Below are positions 1 through 12,115 of a stretch of 64,000 nucleotides of DNA, piece after piece. The notes beneath the pieces were generated by a model. That model made no database searches. It worked only from the letters and a program-made list of their open reading frames with translations, and was not told the origin of the DNA. The stretch comes from Adiantum capillus-veneris (lineage: Eukaryota; Streptophyta; Polypodiopsida; Polypodiales; Pteridaceae): contig CM043946.1 of assembly GCA_014529385.2 (NCBI GenBank), positions 15,891,077 through 15,955,076 on the forward strand. The letters run 5' to 3'. Numbering within the stretch: the first letter of the stretch is position 1; each line of letters starts with the position of its first letter. The position numbers and the translations under genes were made by a program.

Positions 1-185
1 TCGATTCGCACAATGTTTTTTGTAATCATAAGATTTTCTCTTTAATTTGCAATAATTTAATATTGTTTAATAAATGAGTATCATCATTTAATATATATAG
101 GGTTAACACTCATTATATATAACTATGTTACTATGGTGTACAATCTTTTCGTAAGATTCTTAATTTATAATTTTGTCATACAGAT
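1..185. other. AT-rich upstream sequence, no gene seen
   Basis: Very AT-rich with no long reading frame. A pyrimidine-rich stretch ending in ACAG at about 180-183, just before the ATG at 186, looks like a 3' splice site, so the first coding segment of the next gene may be an internal exon and its true start may lie outside the window. Confidence 0.4.
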
Positions 186-2519
186 ATGGCAGACACGAAG
201 CTAGCGAAACATCAACGAAAGTTCGTCTCTGAAGTGATTGTGAGACACTTCCATTACACGTCAGAGGCAGAGATTAGGCGTTGTTTAAACCCTGTCGCTC
301 CGGAGCATTTTTATCAGCTTACAGAGACTCTAACCAAGTCTGTGTTTGAGCAGCTCCGGCAGAGTTTGCACCAGCTATTTTTGACATAGCCCTCCTGACA
401 TCAGATGCTTTAGTAAACATGGTCAAACAAACCATTGGACAGATCATGAAAACCTTTCAAGAACTGAAAAATCCTGCAATTACTTCCTTGCGAAACATAG
501 CTGAGCGCATACATCTTGTGCAACAGCTTTACACGGAGTTCAAGAGCAAGGAAAAGTTAGAAAGAGCAGCAAAGCGTGCAAGAGTGGAAGCCACCTCTTC
601 TGAAGCTGCTGTTGAACCAAAAATCATTCTTAGAACAAAGCCTACAACGTCATCCGTTGCTACATTAGACCTCTTTCAGCTACCACCTATTTTACACCTT
701 TTACCCGACACAGCCGTCTTCAATATCCAAGCTCCACAGTTGGGAGAGGGAAGATGGGCACATGTGAAGCGTGTGGGCGTCACACATCCCGCTTTCAAAG
801 ATCAAGTGTATGCTGCAAAAGTATTCAAAGTACACTTACATGGGCTCACCATGGAGCAACAGGTCAAAGACGAAGCAACAATTTTGGATATTTCACATCG
901 AGGTATTATCTACCCTCTTGCCATGGTGCGCCACGTGGAGCGACCAATGCTCATTTCACGATTTTGGAATGGCGGCCATGTGGAGCAATGGATCAAAGAA
1001 TGCACTACAGACGGCAGCCAGCCTGTCATTCGCGATTACGTACTCACTGCAGGAACAGTAGAGCTATTCCAAGAGAATATTTTGCAAATCATCAATGCTC
1101 TCCTTCAAACTTTGAAGTATATACATACGCATAACTACCTCCACAATGATCTACACTCTCAGAATATGATGCTGCATTTTGGCGAAAAAGGTGTTTACGT
1201 CGGCATTATGGATTGGGGTTCATGCACCAAAACAAATACGACAGCCGGTTTTCCTCCTCTACGCGATATGCAGATAGAAACTAGAAAAAAATATGAGAGA
1301 GATTATCCATGGGCAGCCCCCGAATGTATATCTAGTAATCCTCCCTCCTGGACCAAAGCTATGGATATTTATTCCATATGTCATACATGTAAACGCATTT
1401 TGAAGTGCTTGCCACAAGAACAAAGCAAGAGACATTTTTTTAGTAATGTACTTGCTCATCTTGAAGCTGGCAAGCGCCAAAACCCCAAAACCCAGCCTAA
1501 TGCTTTTGATCTCTCCTTATGTTTAAATGGTGTCCATAGAGTAGGTTACAACATTGTAATGACATCTGGCTTACGACCAGCTGATGATTAATGAAAACAA
1601 AGTCTCATGATTTCATCATTGTTTTACTTTTGGTGTCAGATTTAATTGTATGTTTAATTGAACAAAATATCTATGTTTGTCATTCGATATACTATCCAAT
1701 GTCAAATTAATTGAATGGGTATTTAAAAGTAATGACATGTTCACCTGATATGCAGATATAGAAGAAGAACTCAACCACGCTGAAGCTCGGGCAATTTTTA
1801 AAGAAGAACAAGTTAGATGTGGACAAGCAGATCTTTCTACTATTGCCAACATTGAAGAAGATGAATCTGAGCTGCAGGGCGAACCATTAACCCTTAGAGA
1901 GTGTAAAAAGCTTTGCCCTAATCACTTTGTACGCCATCAACTATTTCAAATAAGTGGCAATGCAAAAGATACAACTCCATTAAAGCTCTCTAATTTGCAA
2001 CATAAAGGACTGGCACGTGTATTGCTGCAAAGGTTTATACGACAAGAGAGATGCCTACCAAACAACAACCAAGTAGCAATTTACTTTATCCAGCAATGCT
2101 ATGTTCGATATGTTTTGCTGAAGAGAGTGGATTGGTCAGATCGTCCAGGCACCGCTGGCGTTGGACGTGGACGCATTGCAGAAAAGGTGGCAGCACGCAA
2201 TGCAAATAATCCAATGCCTCCTCGCAAGCGTCCTATTGTTTTACTTCCTGAAGAGTCAGAAACACTGATTGAATTAGCCAGCCAAGGACAAGACCTTGCC
2301 AGCCAAGGAGAAACACCGGACATGCTTCGTGGCCGTATTCTTGAGCTTGAAATAGAGTTAAGTGATGCACAAGCAAAGCTTCAACGATATGAATCATTGT
2401 ATGGACCTTTGCCAGATGATACTACCACTTCACATAAAGATGTTGCTCAACCATCCCCTGAGCTAAGAATTACAGATTTTACCATAGACGAACTTATAGC
2501 AAATCTATCAAACTCATAA
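186..2519 (+). CDS. protein kinase-like gene of unknown family, probably spliced, with one frame break
   Basis: Three coding segments follow one another. Segment 1 (186 to about 350) is read from ATG at 186. Segment 2 (open from 350, ATG at 419, stop 1591) lies in another frame, and sense-looking sequence upstream of 419 suggests a one-base indel near 350. Numbered from 419, segment 2 has a glycine loop (G109-x-G111), a VAIK-like Lys134, a possible helix-C Glu152, a catalytic loop H242-N-D244-L-H-S-Q-N249, D265-W-G in place of DFG, and A300-P-E302. The usual HRDLK lysine is His246, as in atypical kinases. Segment 3 (about 1755-2519) is open without its own ATG after an AG at about 1754; a candidate donor GTAGGT lies near 1541. 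Its C-terminus is predicted coiled coil with an acidic end. Function and family are not recognised; it may be a gene carried by a mobile element. Confidence 0.55.
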
Positions 2520-2684
2520 GTCACTCAGAAGATTTTTGTAATCTCAAAATTATATCAAACTCTTTTCGATTGAGTAATTTCCCAGAACCTTGTTGTAATT
2601 TCAAACCTACATCGACTTTATGTAATTTTTATTCGACAAGATATTATCGGCAGTTTATATTTGAGTGTGAGTGAATATGTGCGT

Positions 2685-2691
<7 letters not shown>

Positions 2692-2720
<29 letters not shown>
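2692..2720. repeat. (GA)n microsatellite
   Basis: About 14 GA units between the kinase-like gene and the 3' end of the hAT transposase. No gene lies between 2520 and 2810. Confidence 0.9.
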
Positions 2721-2724
<4 letters not shown>

Positions 2725-2810
2725 GAGAGGTTTTGATGTGAACGACAACGAGATAACACTTTCTTTCATCATGTACAAAAACTTGTTGAGTAAGTATTAC
2801 AATGGTACTC

Positions 2811-4907
2811 TCACAAATCATCTCCATCTTCAAAAACTGCAACTATATCATCTACTTCGTCCATATCTGAGCATTCTGAAACTATCTCCCATTCCATATC
2901 ATCATCATCATCAACTTCTGCAGAAATAGCTTCATGCGTTTGGAAGACTCCATATTGCTTTTGAGCGGCTCTAGTTGCAATGTTTTGATGCTTATAAATA
3001 AGTCTCATATTGCAAAAAACATACACCAAATCAGCAGCCCGTTTAGTATGAAGTCTGTTTCGCTTTTTAGTGTGCACAAAGTCGAATGCTGACCAGTTTC
3101 GCTCACAACTTCCACTTGATGCAGCTACTGATAAAACTCTAACTGCAATGTGTTGCAACTCCACTTTCTCTCCACCATACTCCTTCCACCATAAAGGTGC
3201 ACTTGTTTTTCCAATGGCATCTATATGCCACGGATCCTGAAACATACCGGTTCTATTGGCATAATCTACTCGCTGATGAAAAGCTGTTTTTCCATCTTCG
3301 TGCCCTAAGAGTTGGAAGCACACTGTTTTGAAGTCGGACATAACTTCTTTGTTGGTAGATTGATGATGCATTTGAAACTTAGGATCCAATACAAAAGCCG
3401 CACCATGCAATGGCGTATGCAACTGCACCCAACGCTTGTTAACAATTATAATCATGGTAGCTTTATCCTTTGCACCAAAACTGACATTTTCTCTTAGCTT
3501 GCGTATAGCCTCTGACATATACCAGTAGACCCGACCAAAAATAAAAGAATCTGTGTCAACTGCTCTCAAAAGATCTACAAATGGCTTTGACACAGTTACT
3601 ATTCTTTCTACATTACGCCAAAAGACTGGCGAGTTTACTATTTGCGCACATCGACCAGCTACTTCCTGATAACTTGGATACTTGCTGAGCCATCCATCCC
3701 ATCTTCTGTCTGCTAAGGTTTCCATCAATGCAGGCTTCAACTCTTGCAAAGCAGCAAGAACATAGTATGCCGTAGCAAACCTTGTCGCGCAAAATATTTG
3801 CAAAGCTTTATTTGGTGACTTGGTTCGAAAAAGAGCATACGAAAATTGATGCTCTCTAATGAATTTCACTACATGATTTGCATCCAATAAAGTTTGCTTC
3901 ACACATGCCATTTTACCAATATCTTTTAAAAGCAAATTTAAAGTATGAGCTGCACATGGTACCCAAGAAATCTCCAGATACTTGACTTGAATAGCTCTTC
4001 CTACTCCTTTGTAGTTGGCCGCATTATCTGTGATAATAGCAATCACATTCTTTGGTCCACCTGCCTTTGCAATTGCACGCTCATACACCCCTGCTAGGTA
4101 GGTGATAGTCTTCTCTTTCAATGAGCTGTCAATTGCTTCCACGAACATAGCCCCTCTAGGGTTAATAAGCATTACATTGATTAAAGGTTTTTTCTAACAG
4201 TTAGTCCATCCATCCAATGCTATGGTGCATCCATATGCTGGAACAAACTCTAGAACTGTGCATTTGAGAATGGCTTCAGTACTGTCTTTGAATTTATCAA
4301 GATATTGAGTTCGCATCTTGTTATAGTCAGGAAGCACAAATCCTTTTTTGGCGTACTCATCAAAGCATCTTGAAATATTGGATTGCGCATAGCATTGAAC
4401 GATATGTCACACGCAACAAATGCTTGTGTCCATTTTAAATGCAACTCAAGCAACCATTGTTTACCTAATGCTTCAGGAATTGTCTGTCCATTGGATGACG
4501 CTCTGCCGGATTTGCTTGTGCTAGGAACTCCTCCTGATGTAGAAGCATGTCCATGAAGAGGGTTCAATTGAGAACTTTGATCGTTTACTTGAGTGGTACA
4601 CACCTCTTCTGTTGCCTCATTGCATACAGATGGTTCAATATTCGCATGAATATCTTTAGAAACATGACCTTTATGTTTAGCTGCAAGAATCAACTTTACT
4701 TTGCAAGAATACATGGCAAATTTTTCATGAATATCTTTTGGTGGTGCCCCGCACTTTTCAACATTGCCAGGGACTTTAAATAAATGCTCTTTAATTTTGG
4801 TTGCATTACCACTGAACTCGTGGCCACAGGATTTACATTTAAGTCAAGATGTATTTCTCCCAGCTTTCAACTCATGCACATAACTCCACTCTTGTCCTTT
4901 CACCATG
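2811..4907 (-). pseudogene. hAT-family transposase, decayed
   Basis: A hAT superfamily transposase would cut and paste its own element. The reading starts near 4907 with a BED-type zinc finger (Cys-x2-Cys, then His and Cys, about 4835-4740), continues into a DUF659-like catalytic region with an LDGWT-type motif (about 4225-4205), and ends with a hAT C-terminal dimerisation region (SSGSCERNW at about 3120-3090) and an acidic tail. The longest open part is 4172-2811 (453 codons). It is broken by a TGA just before the zinc finger (about 4838), a frame change near 4345 and a TAG just after the DGWT motif (about 4195). No terminal inverted repeats or target duplications could be assigned by eye. 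Confidence 0.85.
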
Positions 4908-5190
4908 ATGCACAAAAGTAATTTGCTAGTAAAAACAAAGTCAAGGATCATTTTCATAATCAAAACCAATTAAAACATTAAATTAATTTAACTAACAATG
5001 ATTGAACAGAATTAAAATAATTCAAAACAATGATTGAACAAAAATACAATAATAAAAAACAATACCATTGGATTACATATAAATTGCATCGATTTATCTA
5101 AAGTGCAAGCTTGTAGCTTTAACACATTACAATAATCAATAATTACGATTAAATCAAGGAGTAAAATGATTATCATTATAAATTGCTATA
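4908..5190. other. AT-rich non-coding flank of the hAT transposase
   Basis: Low-complexity AT-rich sequence upstream of the transposase start with no reading frame. A weak inverted repeat is visible near 5093-5135. It probably belongs to the hAT element's 5' non-coding region. Confidence 0.4.
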
Positions 5191-5900
5191 CATACAAGAG
5201 CTATAAGTGACATTTTTAAATGTCAAAACGATAATCACTTACAATACTTGATAATTATCGTATCTATGTAAAGTGCAAACAAAAAGTTCTTACACTTTAC
5301 CATAGATTTTTAAGCGATTATCTATCTACAATGCGACCATGTGTATGCTCTCACACAGTACGGTAGATTATGCAGTCCAAATAAAGATAAGAGAATATCA
5401 ATATTTTTGGACATGTTTTTTCTAAATTTTTACTCTAGTGAGAGCATAGCAGTATGAATAGCTCTACACAAAACGTAAAAATATAATTTTGTTTCATTAT
5501 ATTCATTTTGAAGTGAGAGAAAATCTCTACACATCAAAATCGAACTTTAAATTATATAAAATTAATTTTTATGTAATTATATTTTTAAACTAATTATCTC
5601 ATGTGAGAGTTCACTCTACACACAACGATAATATCTTACTTTTTTTTATTAGTCACTTTCAAGTGTCAATTAATTGAACACATTGACAAGTGATTCTTAT
5701 AATTACAGTTTGTATCAGGTGAGAGATTAAACTCTTCACAAAATACAAACTTTCAACTATTTACTAAGTTTTTCAAAACAAATTCATATATTTGAATCAC
5801 AAAACTTAAAATTCTATTGAATTTTAATTTTTATTAAATTCATATGTTTTATTTTTTTACAAATTGCTTTTTTTGATCGTTTGGTGAGAGTACTCACATG
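5190..5900. repeat. ladder of about ten imperfect hairpins
   Basis: A series of inverted repeats follow one another. Clear arm pairs are 5208-5215/5218-5225, 5262-5275/5293-5307, 5324-5329/5363-5368, 5427-5433/5475-5481, 5505-5511/5534-5540, 5593-5598/5627-5632, 5663-5670/5682-5688 (with 5653-5658/5688-5693), 5708-5715/5743-5750, 5766-5772/5801-5807, and 5884-5888/5893-5897. Several share an inner core GTGAGAG...CTCT(A/T)CAC, while the outer arms differ between hairpins yet still pair. The position upstream of the transposase suggests subterminal transposase-binding repeats. Confidence 0.7.
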
Positions 5901-5959
5901 GAAAACACTGACTGTGAAAGCTGGTGTAAGGGCTGTCGCGTGCTGCTATATATACTAAC

Positions 5960-6125
5960 ATATTCGATCGTTATAATTTTCGATCGAAAAAAATTTCGAT
6001 CGAAAAATTAAGAAGTTATAGGGTTAGCCGTTTATGCTGATGTGGCACCGTATAATACGACCGTATAATTTAGATAAACGAATAATACGCCCATTATTCG
6101 CGTATTATACGTCTCTTGAATAACG
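5960..6125. repeat. cluster of short palindromes
   Basis: TTTTCGATCGAAAA (about 5977-5990) recurs in part at about 5993-6006. CGAATAAT and ATTATTCG flank a short loop near 6079-6100, followed by CGTATTATACG. This may be the terminal region of the hAT element, but no matching far end was found. Confidence 0.45.
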
Positions 6126-6199
6126 AATAATGCAACTCAGATCTGGAGAGACACCCTCTCTTGGCATCTATCAAAGAACCGCACAGCCCTGCCCAAGTT

Positions 6200-6605
6200 G
6201 GACATATCCCACAATTAGTGCATGCCAAGAGACAACATCCCGCATAGGAAGCTCCTCGCACACTTTTTGTGCTTTATGAAGTGCACTACATGTCGACCAA
6301 GGCAGTGCCAAGCACAACCTTTTCTTTCAATAACTGAGTCTAACAATATCATAGTGTATTCTTTTGCCCATATCAGCATCTTGTGTTATGTGACATGCCT
6401 TCAAGGTGCAAGTATACGTGATTGCATTTGGAGAGATGCCCTCTCTCTACAGCTAGTGAAAATAGCATGGATCTTTGTGACCATGATCCTTGCCTTTTCT
6501 TTCTCCCATTATAGAGCCCTAGCTATAGACGTCTCATTAGCCATTTGTCTTGCCATGTTTTCCTTCAAGATGCAAGCGAATGTGATTGCATGTAGACAGC
6601 CCTAC

Positions 6606-6658
<53 letters not shown>

Positions 6659-6937
6659 CGAATGTGATTGCATGTAGAGAGACACACTCGCTTTGAATCT
6701 GACGTAGAGAGAGAGAGAGAGAGAGAGAGAGCTCATTTGTTGTCTTCCATATCCCACAATCAATGTATTCCAAGAGAGGGAATCTCGCATAGCAAGCTCC
6801 TCAAGAACATTTTGTGCTTTATGAAGTGCACCACATTTGGCATACATGTCGACCAAGATAGTGCCAAGCACAGCAATTTCCTTCATTTATGCACGACTAC
6901 CAATATCATATATTGCCCATATCAGAAGGTGCCAGTG
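6200..6937 (-). pseudogene. PPR gene remnants, proximal part
   Basis: Minus-strand pieces read as plant PLS-class pentatricopeptide motifs. About 6880-6735 encodes LVDMYAKCGALHKAQ followed by SWNTLIVGY, and 6330-6200 holds a second, frame-broken version with the same ALHKAQKV and RDVVSW signature. PPR proteins bind organellar RNA, but these fragments have no start, carry frame breaks and run into (GA)n tracts at 6608-6655 and 6709-6730. The 6735-6937 piece continues beyond the inserted Copia element at 12116. Confidence 0.7.
6608..6730. repeat. two (GA)n microsatellites
   Basis: GA runs at about 6608-6655 and 6709-6730, separated by a short segment that repeats the flanking sequence GCGAATGTGATTGCATGTAG, so a small duplication has occurred around the tract. 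Confidence 0.85.
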
Positions 6938-7164
6938 TGTTGGAATTAGGGTTGCAGAGAAACACACACAGCTTGGAGAAGACGAAGGAAGCTCAAGGCA
7001 CACAATAGAGAGTGTGTTACTTAGTGTGTAATGGAAAGATAGATAGCCCTAGAGTGATGGGCGTATATACAATGCACGGGGGAAAAAACCTCCTAAAGAG
7101 GGAAAAAATGCCCCGGCGGTCCTAGTGTGTTCACACACATCACTACCACATGTATATGGTAACA
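6938..7164 (-). repeat. Copia 3' LTR
   Basis: 227 bp, matching 11889-12115 at every position I compared. On the plus strand it starts TGTTGGAATTAGG and ends ATATGGTAACA. It lies downstream of the RNase H end of the element, so it is the 3' LTR. Confidence 0.95.
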
Positions 7165-7174
7165 AATCCCCCCT
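7165..7174 (-). other. Copia polypurine tract
   Basis: On the minus strand the sequence directly before the 3' LTR is AGGGGGGATT, a purine-rich tract where plus-strand DNA synthesis would start. Confidence 0.75.
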
Positions 7175-7239
7175 GGAGTGATGCGGTGAACGAGAGCTGG
7201 CACATGAGTAAAGGGAAGTGCCATGCCCTGAGGACAGGA

Positions 7240-10200
7240 TCAGTCCACAAAGGGGAGTAAGCCCAAAGCTTTGCGGAAAGCTTCAAGCTTCTCACGAGAC
7301 AATGCCTTTGTGAAAAGATCTGCAAGGTTGTCCTGTGTTGGCACATAAGCCAAGCTGATCTCTCCTGTTGAGAGCCTCTCCCTGACATAGTGGTAATGCA
7401 CCTCAATGTGCTTTGTGCGAGCATGAAAAATTGGGTTCCTCGCAACTGCCAATGCGCTCTGACTGTCAGTGTAGATAGTGTTGGTAGTGTCCTGTCCAAC
7501 ACCCAAGTCAGCCATAAGGCGTCTGAGCCATACACACTCAACCGTAGCTGTGAAGACTGCCCTGTACTCAGCCTCACAACTCGAAGTGGCCACAGTAGGT
7601 TGCTTCTTGCTCAACCATGATATACATGAACTGCCAAGCATGAAACAAAAACCACTTGTGGACACTCACGTGTCAAAACAACCAGCCCAATCTGAGTCCG
7701 AAAAAGCATGTAAGTCTGGCGGCAATGATCCCCCCTTGGGATAAAACAAGCCAAGAAGTAAAGTGCCACTAAGGTAGCGGAAAATCCTCTTGACAGCCTG
7801 CCAATGCTTAGACCCTGGGCTATGCATAAATCTGCTGACATGCGAGACTGCAAACTGAATATCTGGCCTCGTGTTGCATACATAAATGAGGCAGCCAACA
7901 GCAGTTTGGTAAAGAGTGACATCAGCAGGATCGCCAGCATCATGTAGACTCAACTTCAAACCTGTTTCCATGGGAGTGGCAATAGGTTTGCAATCCTCAA
8001 GTCCAAACTTACATAGCAATGTCTCTATGTAACTTTTCTGACACAAGGCAATACCACCATCACACTGCTTAAACTGTATACCCAAGTAATGATGCAACAG
8101 CCCCAAATCTTTCATCTTGAAAGTAGCATTCAAATCAGCCTTAAATTCAGCAATATGTCTCTCATTTGGTCCAGTGATCAGCAAATCATCAACATAAAGA
8201 ACCACAATGAGAAATACATCATCCTCACGCTTTACATACAATGTGCTTTCTGTTGGACTGTTACGAAAGCCTCGTTTAACCAAATGAGTGTCAGCTTTCT
8301 CATACCAAGCACGAGGAGATTGCTTCAACCCATACAAAGCCTTCTTACATTTGCACACTTTGTCCTCTTGTCCTTTTATGACAAAACCGCGAGGCTGCGT
8401 TACATAAACTTCCTCAAATATGTCACCATTCAAGAAAGCAGTAACAATGTCTGATTGATGTACATCCCAACCAAAATGAGCTGCCAATGCACATAGAAAA
8501 CGCACAGTAGTCATACGACAAGTGGGAGCAAAAGTCTCTTCATAATCTATGCCTTTTTGTTGTGCATAACCCTTTGCAACAAGTGGAGCCTTATGGCGAT
8601 CGATCTCACCATCCGGCTTGCGTTTCAACTTGTAAACCCACTTTGTACCAATGGCCGTTTTGCCAGGAGGCAAATCACATAAAGTCCATGTGTCATTCTC
8701 TATAAGTGCATCATATTCTGATTTCATGGCAGCAATCCAATTTTCTGAATTCAGTGCTTCATCAAAAGACAGAGGCTCCTCAACATCATGTAAACTAGAC
8801 ACAGCCAAAGCATAACAATCTGATGCATAAGATGCATGGCGAGAGCCTGAACGAGTACGACTAGATAAAGGTGCATCCAATTTACTGTCACGCAAAGTGT
8901 GCACCAGCCATTTTGGCATACCTGTAGCCTGCTCATTTTCAGCCCTTTCCTCATCAAGTACATCATGTACATCTGCATCAGTAATAGGCTGTTCTAAAAC
9001 ATTTTCAGAAACCCCCATAGGCTGTACATTTGCCTCATTGGAACTTACATTCGTATTTCCACCACTGAAAAGAGGCAACAAAGTGTCATAAATGTCCTGT
9101 GAGCTTACATTACTGTCTCTAGTACATGACAGCAAGGGCTGAACAGAATCTTCCACAAACACTACATCCCATGAAACCAGAATACGTTTTGTTTGCGGAT
9201 GATACAACCTGTAACCTTTGCTTTCAGCACTATAACCAACAAAAATACATTTGACAGCCTTATCATCCAATTTTCTGCGCTGCACTTGTGGCACCAAAGC
9301 ATATGCCAAACAGTCAAAAACATGCATGTGCTCAATAGAAGGCTTTCTATCATGCCATGCTTCATATGGAGTAATAGACTACAAAGCTTTCGTAGGACAC
9401 CTGTTAAGTACATAAGTGGCACACATGATGGCCTCAAGCCAAAAAGAATGCGGCAAAGCTTGACTTTTGACCATACATCGTGCCATTTCCGTTAGTGACC
9501 TGTTTTTCCTCTCAGCAACACCATTTTGCTGAGGTGTATAAGGCACTGTACATTGGTGTTTTATCCCACGACTAGCCAGAAATGCATTAAATTCATGAGA
9601 CATATACTCCCCCCCTCGATCGGAACGGAGGGTGCCCATAGTACATTTTGAGACATTTTCAGCCATAGCCAAAAATTGTTTGAAGCACATAAAAACTTCG
9701 GACTTCGCTTTAAGCGGAAATACCCATGCATGCCTGGAGTAATCATCAATGAAAGTCACGAAGTACAGGTAATTGCCCAAGGACGGAGTTTGCATGGGCC
9801 CACAAACATCACTATGCACAAGCTGCAACCTGCATGTGGCCCTAACTGAACCATCCTTTGGAAACTTAGAACGCTGCATTTTACCTAGAATACAGCCTTC
9901 ACAAACATGTTTGACAGGTGCTTCAAGAGGCGGCAAAGAAGCAACCATACCAGATTTCTGCAAACGCAGCAAACTGGCAAAATTCAGATGACCAAAACGT
10001 GCATGCCAAAGTTTTGCATTTGAAATAGCCCTTGAATCTGCAACAGCATTTGCAAAATTTTGTCCACACTTGTCATACAAAGTGAGCTTATACAGCCCAC
10101 GGCACAAAAGCCCATATGCAACAATTTCATCACCAAAACTGAGATCATGAACTGTACATCTGTCATCCACAAATTTGACTACAAGTCCAAGTCTAGCAAG

Positions 10201-11526
10201 TGCAGATACAGACAAGAGATTCTTCTTGATCCCAGGTACATAAAGTGCATCAACAAGTGTGAAGGAACTGCCATTAGCAGCAGTGAGCACAATCTTTCCA
10301 ACTCCCTGAACTGGATAAGAGGCGTTGTTGGCACAAGTGACTGAATTCCCATGAGGGACAGACTCGAGAGAGGTAAACAATTCACGATGTGAGGTAATGT
10401 GCTTTGTAGCACCACTGTCGAAATACCACACATGTGAATCTGCAGCAACTGACAAGCATGCATCATGGACAGCAGGATTGTAAGTGCACTCTGCGCTAAA
10501 AGCCCATTCTGCATCAACATCAGCATCACAATCTCCTTTCACAGAAGACTCAACAATGGCTGCATTTGTAGTGGAACCAGCATTTGCAGTGGAACCACCC
10601 TCTTTCTTCTTAGCCTCTTTGGCCTTCAACTTAGGACACGACTTGATCAAGTGATCATTGGCTTTACAATAATAGCAACGCATCTTCTTTTTGCCCTTAT
10701 CACCAGAATTGCCAGACGAAGTGCTGCCAGCAGAAGCATTAGGAACAGAATTTTTGCCACTCGCAGCAGAACCATAAGAAGTGGTTGCATTACTGTTACC
10801 ACCCTTTCTTTGAGAAGCAATAAAAGCCTGTTCAACTGCACGCTGCCTAGTCCTGTTTTTTCTAGAAAGTGACTCTTGCAACAGCAATGTGCATAATGCA
10901 TCAAACTTGACAACTTCAGGATTTCCTTGGGTCATGAGTCTCCAAGTACTAGCAAAAGTCTGGTAGGAATCTGGTAAGGCATCAAGAACAGTCTGCACAA
11001 GGGAACTGTCCGAAATGACTTCACCTGCAGAAATGAGTTGCTCATTGATATCCTTGACACTAGCAAGGAAAGTGTCCATATCATCTTCCTCATGCATAAT
11101 CTTCGACTCTAGCTCTTTACGCAGCAAAGCAATTTTAGCCTCATTGCGGCTTGCATAAAGACCTGCTAGAATATCCCAAGCCTGTTTTGCAGATTTTGCT
11201 GAACGGATGTGAGGAATAATGGTGCGCTTCACAGACAACGCAATCAATGCATGAGCCTGTGCATCCTTAACATCCCAACGAGCTTGTTCTGCCGTAGGCA
11301 AAACAACTCTAACAGCTGCAATCCTTGCAGCAAGACCTGCAACATCCTCAATATCGCCTACATCTTCAGAACCAGGACGTACATCAATGCCCTGCACAAT
11401 GTTTCAGACACCTTTTGACACAAGAACATGTTGCATCATATAAGCCCACATAGGGTAGTTGTCCCCATCCAACCTGTCCTCAGCAGCAAACATCTTGAAC
11501 ACATCTGTGTTGTTGTTGTCAGCCAT
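7240..11526 (-). pseudogene. Copia gag-pol polyprotein, one frame with three stops
   Basis: A 1,429-codon frame from ATG at 11526 to the stop at 7240. In order: a UBN2-type gag region, zinc knuckle CX2CX4HX4C (about residues 284-297), aspartic protease D-S-G-A (about 367-370), GAG-pre-integrase (LWHARFGHLN), integrase core (HSDVCGP and later D/E residues), reverse transcriptase with YVDD (about 1111-1114), and Copia-type RNase H ending LLPFVD. The order protease-integrase-RT is that of Ty1/copia. In-frame stops at 11404-11406 (TGA where Trp is expected), 9379-9381 (TAG) and 7666-7668 (TGA) are the only breaks; no frameshift was seen. Without readthrough, this copy cannot make the full polyprotein. 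Confidence 0.93.
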
Positions 11527-11874
11527 GGTAAATGCTGCACCTGATGTGATAACTGCCCGAAAATAGGAGAAATGGAGCGGGAACAACTTGTGCTATATAG
11601 CACAAACCGTAGAAGACTATAAGGCACCTGTTATGCAGAAAACGGCACTGACAGAAAATCTGCACAAAATGACGAAATAGCCTGTGCAGTACTGCCCGTA
11701 GTGGAAACGGAGGCCGAAATGAGCCCAAATCAAAATTCTGAGCAGACCGAGCTCTTCGTGCTCTCCCAAAATATTTGTCGACCTGCGAACGCTCGCCAAA
11801 GCTCACTGAAATCGGAGAAAGTGAGCAGGCGTGTGCTGGAGCAGCTGGCGACTAAGCCCGGGAGGACGTGACCT

Positions 11875-11886
11875 GCTCTGATACCA
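11875..11886 (-). other. Copia primer binding site (initiator tRNA-Met)
   Basis: On the minus strand TGGTATCAGAGC begins two bases after the 5' LTR. It is complementary to the 3' end of plant initiator tRNA-Met, the usual primer for plant LTR retrotransposons. Confidence 0.9.
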
Positions 11887-11888
11887 AT

Positions 11889-12115
11889 TGTTGGAATTAG
11901 GGTTGCAGAGAAACACACACAGCTTGGAGAAGACGAAGGAAGCTCAAGGCACACAATAGAGAGTGTGTTACTTAGTGTGTAATGGAAAGATAGATAGCCC
12001 TAGAGTGATGGGCGTATATACAATGCACGGGGGAAAAAACCTCCTAAAGAGGGAAAAAATGCCCCGGCGGTCCTAGTGTGTTCACACACATCACTACCAC
12101 ATGTATATGGTAACA
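11889..12115 (-). repeat. Copia 5' LTR
   Basis: 227 bp, matching 6938-7164. On the minus strand it begins TGTTACCATATACATG and ends CTAATTCCAACA, followed directly by the primer binding site. It would carry the element promoter. Confidence 0.95.

Larger units (their letters stand above)
6938..12115 (-). mobile_element. complete Copia LTR retrotransposon with target duplication
   Basis: The 5,178-bp element lies on the minus strand. It has 227-bp LTRs at both ends that look identical by eye, each TG...CA bounded. The 5-bp duplication CAGTG flanks it at 6933-6937 and 12116-12120. The primer binding site is next to the 5' LTR and a purine tract next to the 3' LTR. One gag-pol frame runs from 11526 to 7240 with three stops. 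The matching LTRs imply a recent insertion. A related PPR segment at about 12837-12875 shows the same sequence without the insertion. Confidence 0.95.
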
